Assembly (NCBI GenBank): GCA_018820925.1
Contig: JAHJNJ010000009.1
Coordinates: 62,001-126,000, forward strand
Reading direction: 5' to 3'
Source: Gammaproteobacteria bacterium
Lineage (GTDB): Bacteria; Pseudomonadota; Gammaproteobacteria; Burkholderiales; Gallionellaceae
Length of the DNA: 64,000 nucleotides
The notes under the pieces are model-generated. The model worked only from the letters and a program-made list of their open reading frames with translations, was not told where the DNA came from and searched no databases. Below, one piece after another: positions 37,481-45,908 of the stretch (positions are counted from its first letter, which is position 1; each line of letters opens with the position of its first letter). Position numbers and translations under genes: made by a program.

Positions 37481-38899
37481 ATGATTAGAAAAATACTCGT
37501 CGCCAACCGGGGGGAGATCGCTGTGCGCATTGTGCGTGCGTGTTCCGAGATGGGCATCAAGTCGGTTGCCATCTACACGGATGCCGATCGCCATGCCTTG
37601 CACGTCAAGAAAGCGGACGAAGCTTATCACCTCGGTTCCGAGCCGGTTGCCGGCTATCTGAATGCGCACAACATCGTGAATGTCGCCGTGACATCGGGAT
37701 GCGATGCGCTGCATCCGGGCTACGGTTTTCTTTCCGAGAATCCGGAAATTGCGGAGATATGCGCGCGCCGTGGCGTCAAGTTCATCGGCCCAAGCGCGGA
37801 TGTGATTGCCCAGATGGGCGACAAGATTCAGGCGCGTAACGCCATGATCGCCGCCGGTATCCCCTGCGTGCCGGGCAGCGACGGCAATCTGGCCGATGTC
37901 GAAGAAGCGCGGGACCTCGCCAACAAGATCGGTTATCCCGTCATGCTCAAGGCCACCAATGGCGGAGGCGGGCGCGGTATTCGCCGGTGCGATAACGAGA
38001 AGGAATTGCTCGCCAACTATGACCGCGTGATTTCGGAAGCGAGCAAGGCGTTTGGCAAGCCGGAAGTGTTTCTGGAAAAGTGCGTGGTCAATCCCCGGCA
38101 TATCGAAGTACAGGTGCTGGCCGATAGCCACGGCAATGCGATCCACCTGTTCGAGCGCGACTGTTCCATCCAGCGCCGCAACCAGAAACTGATCGAGATT
38201 GCCCCCTCGCCGCAGATTACCCAGGAACAGCGCGATTACATCGGCGGTCTGGCCGTCAAGGCCTGTCATGCGGTGGGTTATGAAAACGCGGGCACGGTCG
38301 AATTCCTGCTCGACCAGGACAATAATTTCTTTTTCATGGAAATGAACACGCGCATCCAGGTGGAACATACGGTGACGGAGTCCATTACCGGTATCGACTT
38401 GGTGCAGGAACAGATACGCATCGCCGACGGCATGGAGTTACGATACAAACAGGAAGAAGTCGGTTTTCGCGGTTTTGCCATGGAGTTCCGCATCAATGCG
38501 GAAGACCCCAAGAACGGTTTCATGCCCTGCTTCGGCAAGATTACACGCTACTATGCGCCGGGTGGTCCCGGCGTGCGTATCGATGCTGCCATGTTCAGCG
38601 GCTACGTGGTGCCGCCGTATTTCGACTCCATGTGCGCCAAACTTACCGTCTGGGCGCTTACCTGGGAAGAGGTGGTTGAGCGCGGTCGCCGTGCGCTGAA
38701 CGACATGCTGGTTTATGGCGTCAAGACGACCATTCCGTATTACCAGGAAATCCTGAAACATCCCGATTTCAGGAATGCGGATTTCAACACCGGGTTTGTT
38801 GAATCACACCCGGAACTGGTCAACTACGTTGTCAAAGTCCCGCCGGAACTGCGGGCGGCAGCCATAGCGGCTGCCATCGCGGCACATGAAGGCATCTAA
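37481..38899 (+). CDS. pycA: Pyruvate carboxylase subunit A (biotin carboxylase, AccC-like)
   Basis: A 472-residue ATP-grasp biotin carboxylase. The start MIRKILVANRGEIAVRIVRA is canonical. Motifs: GYGFLSENPEIAEICARRG, ATP-binding glycine loop KATNGGGGRGIRRC, RHIEVQVLADSHGN, ERDCSIQRRNQKLIEIAPSP and the catalytic FMEMNTRIQVEHTVTE. It is followed after 26 bases by the carboxyltransferase/biotin subunit, so the pair forms a two-subunit pyruvate carboxylase as in Pseudomonas. The acetyl-CoA carboxylase AccC is normally next to accB, which is absent here. Confidence 0.9.
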   Translation: MIRKILVANRGEIAVRIVRACSEMGIKSVAIYTDADRHALHVKKADEAYHLGSEPVAGYLNAHNIVNVAVTSGCDALHPGYGFLSENPEIAEICARRGVKFIGPSADVIAQMGDKIQARNAMIAAGIPCVPGSDGNLADVEEARDLANKIGYPVMLKATNGGGGRGIRRCDNEKELLANYDRVISEASKAFGKPEVFLEKCVVNPRHIEVQVLADSHGNAIHLFERDCSIQRRNQKLIEIAPSPQITQEQRDYIGGLAVKACHAVGYENAGTVEFLLDQDNNFFFMEMNTRIQVEHTVTESITGIDLVQEQIRIADGMELRYKQEEVGFRGFAMEFRINAEDPKNGFMPCFGKITRYYAPGGPGVRIDAAMFSGYVVPPYFDSMCAKLTVWALTWEEVVERGRRALNDMLVYGVKTTIPYYQEILKHPDFRNADFNTGFVESHPELVNYVVKVPPELRAAAIAAAIAAHEGI

Positions 38900-38925
38900 T
38901 TTCAACCTTATTTAAAGTTAATACC

Positions 38926-40770
38926 ATGGCAAAAACCCTTATTTCCGAGTTAGTCCTGCGCGACGGCCATCAATCAACCATTGCAACGCGCATGCGCACC
39001 GACGACATGCTGCCCATGTGTTCCAAACTGGACAGTATCGGTTTCTGGTCGCTGGAAGCCTGGGGCGGCGCCACGTTCGATTCCTGCGTGCGTTTCCTGA
39101 AAGAAGACCCGTGGGAGCGCCTGAGGGTATTGCGCAAGGCGCTGCCCAACAGCCGCATCCAGATGCTGTTGCGCGGCCAGAACCTGCTCGGCTACCGCCA
39201 CTATTCCGACGATGTGGTGCGCGAGTTCGTCAAGAAGTCCGCCAGCAACGGCGTCGACGTGTTCCGCATCTTCGATGCGATGAACGACATGCGCAATTTG
39301 CGCGTCTCCGTCGAGGCGGTGAAGAAGGCGGGCAAGCATGCCGAAGGCTGTATCAGCTATACCACCAGCCCGATGCACGGCATTCCCAGGTTCGTCTACC
39401 TGGCCGGTGAACTCGAAGCGCTGGGCTGCGACACGATCTGTATCAAGGATATGGCCGGGCTGCTGACGCCCTATGCCACTTTCGAACTGGTCAAGGCTTT
39501 GCGCGCCGCCGTCAGCGTGCCCATCCATCTGCACAGCCATTCCACCTCCGGCTTGTCCGGCATGTGTTTCCTCAAGGCCGTGGAAGCGGGCGCCACCATG
39601 CTGGATACCTGCAACTCGTCCTTCGGCGAAGGCGCCAGCCATTCCTCGACCGAGAGTATCGTTGCCGCGTTGCAAGGCACGGAGTACGACACCGGGCTCG
39701 ATCTTGCCGCAATCCAGGAAGTCACCGCCTATTTCACCGAGGTGCGCAAGAAATACTGGCAGTTCGAGAGCGAGTTCACCGGCGTGGATACACGTGTGCT
39801 CGTCAACCAGGTGCCGGGCGGCATGATCTCCAACCTGTCCAGCCAGCTCAAGGAACTGGATGCGCTCGACCGCATGAACGAAGTGCTGGCCGAGATTCCG
39901 CGCGTGCGCGAAGACATGGGCTACCCGCCGCTGGTGACACCGACCTCGCAGATTGTCGGTACGCAGGCGGTACTGAACGTGCTGACCGGTACACGCTATA
40001 AATCGGTCACCAACGAAGTCAAAAACTACCTGCTCGGTCATTACGGCAAGGCGCCCGGCACAATCAACGAACAAGTGAGGAAGCAGGCTGTTGGCGATGC
40101 CGAGGTCGTGACCTGCCGTCCGGCGGATTTGCTGGAAGATGAAATGAACCGGCTCAGGGCGGACAGCGAAACCTTTGCCAAGAGCGAAGAGGATGTGCTC
40201 ACCTTCGCCATGTTCCCCGACATCGGCAAAACCTTCCTGCAGGAGCGCAATGCCAATACGCTCAATCCCGAGCCGTTGCTGGACAAGGAAGCAGCCGCGT
40301 ATTCGACGGAGCGCTACGCACCCAACGAATTCAAGGTGACATTGCACGGCGAGACCTTCCATATCAACCTCACCGGCAGCGGCCACCACGGCGAGACCAA
40401 ACGTCCGTTCTATGTTTCCGTGGACGGCATTTCGGAAGAGGTCATTGTCGAGACGCTCAGCGAAATCGAGGTATCCGGCGCCGGCAGTGGCGGCATGAAG
40501 AAAGCCGTCGTGGAAGAACCGGAATCCAGCCGTCCGCGCCCGTCGCATCAGGGCTGCGTGACAACGGCCATGCCCGGCACCATTGTCGATGTCAAAGCCA
40601 AAGTCGGCGATACCGTCGAGGCGGGTGACGGCTTGCTCGTGATCGAGGCCATGAAGATGGAGAACGAGATCCAGGCACCCATGAGCGGCGTCGTCATCAG
40701 CGTGCACGTGGAGAAGGGCGATAGCGTGGCGCCGGACGAGACACTGATCGAGATTCAGTGCACCGAATAA
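38926..40770 (+). CDS. pycB: Pyruvate carboxylase subunit B / oxaloacetate decarboxylase alpha-type carboxyltransferase with biotin domain
   Basis: A 614-residue protein. The N-terminal carboxyltransferase barrel has LRDGHQSTIATRMRTDDML (about 11-29), RGQNLLGYRHYSDDVV, FRIFDAMNDMRN and the metal-binding HLHSHSTSGLSG. The PYC-OADA conserved region follows. A Pro/Ser linker leads to the C-terminal biotinyl domain with Lys in IEAMKMENEIQAP near residue 580. The neighbouring pycA and the absence of membrane oadB/oadG genes favour pyruvate carboxylase, making oxaloacetate, over a sodium-pumping decarboxylase. A hairpin terminator follows. Confidence 0.92.
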   Translation: MAKTLISELVLRDGHQSTIATRMRTDDMLPMCSKLDSIGFWSLEAWGGATFDSCVRFLKEDPWERLRVLRKALPNSRIQMLLRGQNLLGYRHYSDDVVREFVKKSASNGVDVFRIFDAMNDMRNLRVSVEAVKKAGKHAEGCISYTTSPMHGIPRFVYLAGELEALGCDTICIKDMAGLLTPYATFELVKALRAAVSVPIHLHSHSTSGLSGMCFLKAVEAGATMLDTCNSSFGEGASHSSTESIVAALQGTEYDTGLDLAAIQEVTAYFTEVRKKYWQFESEFTGVDTRVLVNQVPGGMISNLSSQLKELDALDRMNEVLAEIPRVREDMGYPPLVTPTSQIVGTQAVLNVLTGTRYKSVTNEVKNYLLGHYGKAPGTINEQVRKQAVGDAEVVTCRPADLLEDEMNRLRADSETFAKSEEDVLTFAMFPDIGKTFLQERNANTLNPEPLLDKEAAAYSTERYAPNEFKVTLHGETFHINLTGSGHHGETKRPFYVSVDGISEEVIVETLSEIEVSGAGSGGMKKAVVEEPESSRPRPSHQGCVTTAMPGTIVDVKAKVGDTVEAGDGLLVIEAMKMENEIQAPMSGVVISVHVEKGDSVAPDETLIEIQCTE

Positions 40771-40790
40771 GTCGGGCGTGACGTTTAAAA

Positions 40791-40820
40791 AAAGAGGGGT
40801 GCGAAGTCGCACCCCTCTTT
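40791..40820. terminator. Bidirectional terminator between pycB and the hydrolase gene
   Basis: A 14-bp perfect stem, AAAGAGGGGTGCGA with TCGCACCCCTCTTT and a two-base loop. The T-tract is strong on the minus strand (seven T) and short on the plus strand. It lies between two convergent genes. Confidence 0.85.
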
Positions 40821-40848
40821 CATTGTGGAATTCAGCGCCGGAATCCGG

Positions 40849-41724
40849 TTAATCCCTGACAAAGAAGTTTTCAAGCGCAGCCGCGATTTGTTCCGGTTGG
40901 TCATGCTGAATATTGTGGCCGGAGCCGGCAATTTTTACGACTTGTACATTTGAGAAACTTTCAAGCCGGCTGCGATATTCGGCCGGGTCATTGGCAAAGC
41001 GCTGGTGTACGTAGCCCTGGTCGGCCACCAGCATCAAGACGGGGGATGCGACTTTCCGCCAAGTTGCTTTGGCGTCTTCGGCCCGATACGGAATCGGCGA
41101 CGGAATTTTATGCCAGGGGTCGCATGCCATTTCAATTTGGCCGTCCGGGCGCATCCGGCTGACTGCGCGAGACAGGAATACTGCTTTCTTTTCGTCCAGG
41201 CGGGGATTGGTCGCCATCAAGCGCCTGGCCAGGGATTCGTGATCGGGATAGGTCCGCATTTGCGGTTGTTCCTGAAGCGCCGCAAGCCAGCTTCCCATTG
41301 TGGCTGACACGTCGGCATCCTTTTCCGGTTTCAGGCCGAGGAAATCCAGCATGACGAGTTGTGCGATTCTTTCGGGTCGAACCCCCGCATACATGCTGGC
41401 TATATTGGCCCCCATGCTGTGTCCGACGATCCGTGCCGGCTTTTCCTTCGAGTAGTGCTCCAGAAGACAATCAAGATCCGCATAGTATTCGTGAAACCAG
41501 TACGGTCTGGACAGCCATTCCGAGGCCCCGTAGCCGCGCCAGTCCGGCGCAATGATATGCCATGATTTTTTGAGAGCATCCACGACAAACTGGAAAGTCG
41601 GGGATGAGTCCATCCTGCCGTGCAGAAAGAACAGTGCCGGTGCGTCGTGCGATCCCCAATGGCGGATGCAGTAGTTTATTCCTCGCACATTGATGATTTC
41701 GGTTCGGGATTGGATATGCGTCAT
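40849..41724 (-). CDS. Alpha/beta-fold hydrolase
   Basis: A 291-residue alpha/beta hydrolase. I start at MTHIQSRTEI (41724), since upstream codons do not resemble the family; no clear ribosome-binding site is seen there. The oxyanion region is ALFFLHGRMDSSPTF and IIAPDWRGYGASEW. The nucleophile elbow is ARIVGHSMGANIASMYAG (Ser near residue 116). The acid is in LMLVADQGYVHQ and the catalytic His in IAGSGHNIQHDQPEQ. The esterase or epoxide-hydrolase-type substrate is unknown. It converges on pycB. Confidence 0.88.
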   Translation of the reverse strand: MTHIQSRTEIINVRGINYCIRHWGSHDAPALFFLHGRMDSSPTFQFVVDALKKSWHIIAPDWRGYGASEWLSRPYWFHEYYADLDCLLEHYSKEKPARIVGHSMGANIASMYAGVRPERIAQLVMLDFLGLKPEKDADVSATMGSWLAALQEQPQMRTYPDHESLARRLMATNPRLDEKKAVFLSRAVSRMRPDGQIEMACDPWHKIPSPIPYRAEDAKATWRKVASPVLMLVADQGYVHQRFANDPAEYRSRLESFSNVQVVKIAGSGHNIQHDQPEQIAAALENFFVRD

Positions 41725-42137
41725 TATGGTTTTGAGTAAATAAATGTTTCCTGGCGGAATCTTGATTGATCTATTCGCCAATTCAAATTGAAATGCCCCG
41801 GATTTCGTCATGCAAAAGACAGATTTTATGCTATCAGTTATTGCGGTGGCAGAACGGACTTCATATGCCATCACTTCGAATACGCATATTTCATATCGAA
41901 CGTATCCTGCGAGCCAGATGTATGGCTTCTCTGCTTGTTACCAGTAGTTGAGCCCCCCATTTGCCGCTTTCGTTTACAATGAAGAAATAGTCGATTATCG
42001 CAGTTGTCTATTGAGTATCGTTATGCTGTGAACAGTCTTGTTTCGCGAAGGTGATTCCCTTGGCAGTTCCTGAGGTAGAAGCCACGCTTGCTTGCCGATG
42101 AAGAATCCGGGCATTCTTTGGACAGGAAATTGGATAC
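41725..42137. other. Intergenic region without a gene
   Basis: A 413-base gap between the divergent hydrolase and response-regulator genes. Short open frames are present, but none has a ribosome-binding site plus recognisable protein. It presumably holds both promoters; I could not assign clear hexamers. Confidence 0.6.
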
Positions 42138-42794
42138 ATGGCTGATAAATTAAAAATCGTATTGGTGGATGACCAGGGTTTGTGGGCGCGCGGATTAAGC
42201 GAATTGCTCACACACCACTACGGTTTCAACGTGCTCGGCGCTGTCGGCTCCATTGAAGAACTGCGCCCGTTGATCGGGGAGCAGCCTGATTTGCTGCTCA
42301 TGGACATCCGCATGAAACCGCTGGACGGACTGGCCATGCTGGAGCAATTGCGCAAAGAAGGATGCAACACGCCCGCCGTCATGTTGACCATGAGCGACTC
42401 GGAGATTGATCTGGAAAAAGCCATTCGTGCGGGGGTACGCGGCTATCTGCTCAAGGATATGGAGCCGGAGGAATTGGTGGAAGCGATCCGCCGCGTCGTT
42501 GCGGGAGATTTGGTGGTCGCGCCGACCATGACGGTCAAAATGATTGAAATGCTGCGCGGCAATCAACCCGGTCAGGAGCCCAAAAATGCGCTCAAGCTGC
42601 TGACAGGACGCGAGCGGGAAATCCTGGAATTGTTGTCACGCGGAGAGAGCAACAAGGCCATCGCGCAAACCCTGTCGATCAGTTATGACACGGTGAAACA
42701 ACATGTGGGCCACATCCTGAATAAACTCAAAATGTCGTCGCGGGTGAAGGCTGCCGTGCTGTTCGCAAAGGAACAGGAAAAGAAAGAGCAATAA
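42138..42794 (+). CDS. NarL/LuxR-family response regulator, orphan
   Basis: A 218-residue DNA-binding regulator. The receiver has DD in KIVLVDDQGLWARGL, phospho-acceptor Asp in LLLMDIRMKPLDG (near 54), Thr in AVMLTMSDSE and Lys in GYLLKDMEPEEL. The C-terminal LuxR helix-turn-helix reads LTGREREILELLSRGESNKA and continues with SYDTVKQHVGHILNKL. No histidine kinase gene is next to it, so its input is unknown. Neighbours are ppdK (convergent) and a hydrolase (divergent). Confidence 0.9.
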   Translation: MADKLKIVLVDDQGLWARGLSELLTHHYGFNVLGAVGSIEELRPLIGEQPDLLLMDIRMKPLDGLAMLEQLRKEGCNTPAVMLTMSDSEIDLEKAIRAGVRGYLLKDMEPEELVEAIRRVVAGDLVVAPTMTVKMIEMLRGNQPGQEPKNALKLLTGREREILELLSRGESNKAIAQTLSISYDTVKQHVGHILNKLKMSSRVKAAVLFAKEQEKKEQ

Positions 42795-42821
42795 TTCACT
42801 GCTGTATATTCCGTTCCCCAA

Positions 42822-42858
42822 AATGCAACACGCTCCTGTCAGGAGCGTGTTGCATTTC
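42822..42858. terminator. Terminator hairpin between the response regulator and ppdK
   Basis: A long perfect inverted repeat centred at 42840 (arm AAATGCAACACGCTCCTG). It lies between convergent genes. T-tracts on both sides are only three to four bases, so termination strength is uncertain. Confidence 0.7.
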
Positions 42859-42899
42859 CGGGTTGCGGGATTTCTTTTGTGATTTGCAGAAAAACCGGA

Positions 42900-45695
42900 T
42901 CAGGTCGGTTCCCGGTAATCCGCTTCCTGCAATTTGGCTTGTGCTGCCGCCAACCGTGCAATGGGCACGCGCGGGCCGGAGCAGGAGACGTAGTTGAGGC
43001 CGATGTGGTGGCAGAAGTGGATGGAGCCGGGGTGTCCGCCGTGTTCGCCGCAGATGCCGACTTTCAGGTCCGGGTTGGTGGTGCGTCCCTTGCCTACCGC
43101 CAGCTTCATTAGTTGTCCCACACCCTTGATATCCAGCACTTCAAACGGGTTGTCTTCCAGGATGCCCGTTTCGTTGTAGGCGGGCAGGAACTTGTTCTCC
43201 GCGTCCTCGCGGCTGAAGGAGAAGGTGGCCTGGGTCAGGTCGTTGGTACCGAACGAGAAGAATTGTGCGATTTCCGCCATGCGCCCGGCGCGCACACAGG
43301 CACGCACCACTTCCAGCATGGAGCCGAACTTGAATTGCACGTCGATGCCGTGGGTGGCTTCGACTTCGGCGTGGATGCGCTGCACAAAACTGTGGATGCG
43401 CTTGAGTTCTTCCACGGTCGCCACCTGCGGCACCATGATCTCGGGGTAGATTTCGATCCCTTCCTTGGCGCACAATGCGGCGGCTTCGAGCACCGCGCGG
43501 ATTTGCATCGAGTAGATTTCCGGATAGGTGATGCCCAAGCGTACGCCGCGATGACCCAGCATGGGGTTGACTTCGGCCAGTGCTCGGACTTTTTTCAGCA
43601 CGATTTCTTTCTTGTGGATCACATCCTCTTCCAGATGCGATTCCTTGAAGTCGCTCAGCCCGCCCATGAGTTTGGTCAGGCCGTCGGAATATTGCTGATA
43701 GAGTTTTGGATTGAGCAGTTTCAGCGTGTCCGGCAGTTCTTCCAGGCCGTTAATGGTGTCGCGCAAATGGTGCAGGTGCGCGATTTCCAGTTCAAGCTGT
43801 GCGGCGGTCGGCAGGAACTCGTGCATCGGCGGGTCGAGCAGGCGCACGGTGACGGTCAGTCCCTTCATCGCCTTGAAGATGCCCTTGAAGTCGGAGCGCT
43901 GTATCGGCAGCAGGCGATCCAGTGCCGACTGGCGCGCTTCGGGTGTTTCGGCCAGGATCATCTCCTGCACGATGGGCAGCCGGTCGGTGCTGTTGAACAT
44001 GCGTTCGGTGCGGCACAGGCCGATGCCCTTCGCGCCGAATTCGCGCGCGCGCAAGGCGTCGTTGGGAGTGTCGGCATTGGCCAGCACTTTAAGTTTCGCA
44101 ACTTCGTCCGCCCAGGACAGCAGTGTGACCAACTCTTCCGAGAACTCCGGCTCCACCGTCGGCACTTCACCCGCATACACATGGCCGGTGCTGCCGTTGA
44201 TGGTGATGACATCCCCTTCCTGCAGGGTGGTGTCGCCGATCTGCGCGCTGCGCAGCACGTCGTTGATGACGATCTGCTCGCAACCCGACACGCAGGGCTT
44301 GCCCATGCCGCGTGCCACCACGGCGGCGTGCGAGGTCTTGCCGCCGCGGCTGGTCAGGATGCCCTGCGCCTGGAAGAAGCCGTGAATATCTTCCGGCTTG
44401 GTTTCCTCGCGCACCAGAATGATGTTTTCGCCGGCGCGACCGCGCGATTCTGCGGTGTCCGCATCGAACACGATCTTGCCGGAGGCGGCGCCGGGCGAGG
44501 CGGGCAAGCCCTGCGCCAGCGACTTGCCGTGGAAATTGGGCGCCAGTTGCGGCACCAGCAATTGTTCGAGGATCGCCGGCTCGATGCGCAGCAGGGCGCG
44601 TTCCTTGGTGATCAGTCCTTCGTTGAACAATTCCACCGAAGTACGCACCATGGCGCGCGCGTTCATCTTGCCGTTGCGCGTTTGCAGGCAATACAGCACG
44701 CCTTTCTCGATGGTGAACTCGAAATCCTGCACTTCGTGATAATGCGATTCCAGCCGGTTGTGCAGCGTCATCAACTGGCGGTAAATTTCCGGCATTTCCT
44801 TTTCCATCTCGGCGATGGCTTTGGGCGTGCGGATACCCGCCACCACATCTTCGCCCTGGGCATTGGTCAGGTATTCGCCGTAGATCAGGTTCTCGCCGGT
44901 GCCGGGATTGCGCGTGAAGCCCACGCCGGTGCCGGAGTCGTTGCCCATGTTGCCGAACACCATGGTGCAGATGTTCACCGCCGTGCCGTTGGCCTGATCC
45001 TTGGTGATCCTGAATTGCCTGCGGTAATCCACGGCGCGCTTGCCCATCCACGAACCGAACACCGCGCCTACCGCGATTTCCAGCTGTTCATAGGGATCTT
45101 GCGGGAAAGGTTTGCCGGAATGGCGTTCCACGATGGCAAGGAACTCTTTCGCCAATTCCTTGAGATGGTCGACGCTCAAGTCCAGATCCTGTGGCGCGCC
45201 GTATTTGCGCTTGATCGCGGTCATGCGCTCGTCGAAATGTTCGTCGCTGATGTCGAGCGCGATCTTGCCGAACAACTGGATGAAACGGCGATACGTATCG
45301 TAGGCAAAGCGTTCGTTGCCGGTCTGCTTGATCAAACCTTTTAATGAAGTCTCATTGAGGCCCAGGTTGAGGATGGTGTCCATCATGCCCGGCATGGACA
45401 TGGAAGAGCCGGAGCGCACCGAGACGAGCAGCGGGTTGTCCTTGCCGCCGAAACCCTTGCCGGTCTTTTTTTCCAGGGCTTTCATGTGCTCCCTGACCGA
45501 GTCCATCAGGCCCGCAGGCAGCTGATTTTTTTCCAGGTAGGCAAGACAGGCTTCGGTTGTGATGGTGAACCCCGGCGGAACATTCAGGCCGATTTGCGTC
45601 ATCTCGCACAGGTTCGCACCCTTGCCGCCCAACAGCATCTTGTTCTTGCCGTCACCCTTTTCAAATTCGTAAATATATTGCTTGCTGCCTGCCAT
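42900..45695 (-). CDS. ppdK: Pyruvate, phosphate dikinase
   Basis: Interconverts pyruvate + ATP + Pi and PEP + AMP + PPi. It has 931 residues with all three domains: ATP-grasp N-terminus (MLLGGKGANLCEMTQIGLNV; FGNMGNDSGTGVGFTRNPGT), the swivelling phosphohistidine domain (ILTSRGGKTSHAAVVARGMG) and the PEP/pyruvate barrel with EHGGHPGSIHFCHHIGLNYV and the catalytic Cys in VSCSGPRVPIARLAAAQA. A GGGAG ribosome-binding site precedes the ATG. Proximity to pycA-pycB suggests joint control of the pyruvate-PEP-oxaloacetate node. Confidence 0.96.
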   Translation of the reverse strand: MAGSKQYIYEFEKGDGKNKMLLGGKGANLCEMTQIGLNVPPGFTITTEACLAYLEKNQLPAGLMDSVREHMKALEKKTGKGFGGKDNPLLVSVRSGSSMSMPGMMDTILNLGLNETSLKGLIKQTGNERFAYDTYRRFIQLFGKIALDISDEHFDERMTAIKRKYGAPQDLDLSVDHLKELAKEFLAIVERHSGKPFPQDPYEQLEIAVGAVFGSWMGKRAVDYRRQFRITKDQANGTAVNICTMVFGNMGNDSGTGVGFTRNPGTGENLIYGEYLTNAQGEDVVAGIRTPKAIAEMEKEMPEIYRQLMTLHNRLESHYHEVQDFEFTIEKGVLYCLQTRNGKMNARAMVRTSVELFNEGLITKERALLRIEPAILEQLLVPQLAPNFHGKSLAQGLPASPGAASGKIVFDADTAESRGRAGENIILVREETKPEDIHGFFQAQGILTSRGGKTSHAAVVARGMGKPCVSGCEQIVINDVLRSAQIGDTTLQEGDVITINGSTGHVYAGEVPTVEPEFSEELVTLLSWADEVAKLKVLANADTPNDALRAREFGAKGIGLCRTERMFNSTDRLPIVQEMILAETPEARQSALDRLLPIQRSDFKGIFKAMKGLTVTVRLLDPPMHEFLPTAAQLELEIAHLHHLRDTINGLEELPDTLKLLNPKLYQQYSDGLTKLMGGLSDFKESHLEEDVIHKKEIVLKKVRALAEVNPMLGHRGVRLGITYPEIYSMQIRAVLEAAALCAKEGIEIYPEIMVPQVATVEELKRIHSFVQRIHAEVEATHGIDVQFKFGSMLEVVRACVRAGRMAEIAQFFSFGTNDLTQATFSFSREDAENKFLPAYNETGILEDNPFEVLDIKGVGQLMKLAVGKGRTTNPDLKVGICGEHGGHPGSIHFCHHIGLNYVSCSGPRVPIARLAAAQAKLQEADYREPT

Positions 45696-45908
45696 TGCGC
45701 TTCTCCCTTACTTAGCCTGCTAAAAAGAAAAAATTACATCGACTACTTTTTTTGTATTGAAATATTTGTACAGGTTTTTAAGTCCAGGCCGGAATGTATT
45801 TTTATTCTCAGTAAAATCACCCATCAATATCGTGGGCATTCTACGCGACCTGGCAGTCCTGCTTCAAGCGCCATTTTCGAATGCTTATACCATAGCGAAG
45901 ATGCAGGT

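Noticed and set aside
38974-40812. 612-codon minus-strand frame across pycB
   Set aside because: Antisense to a complete carboxyltransferase-biotin protein; product composition is unlike a real protein.
43113-45344. Very long open frame (743 codons) on the plus strand inside ppdK
   Set aside because: It is His- and Arg-rich, matches no family I know, and lies antisense to a fully recognisable pyruvate phosphate dikinase.
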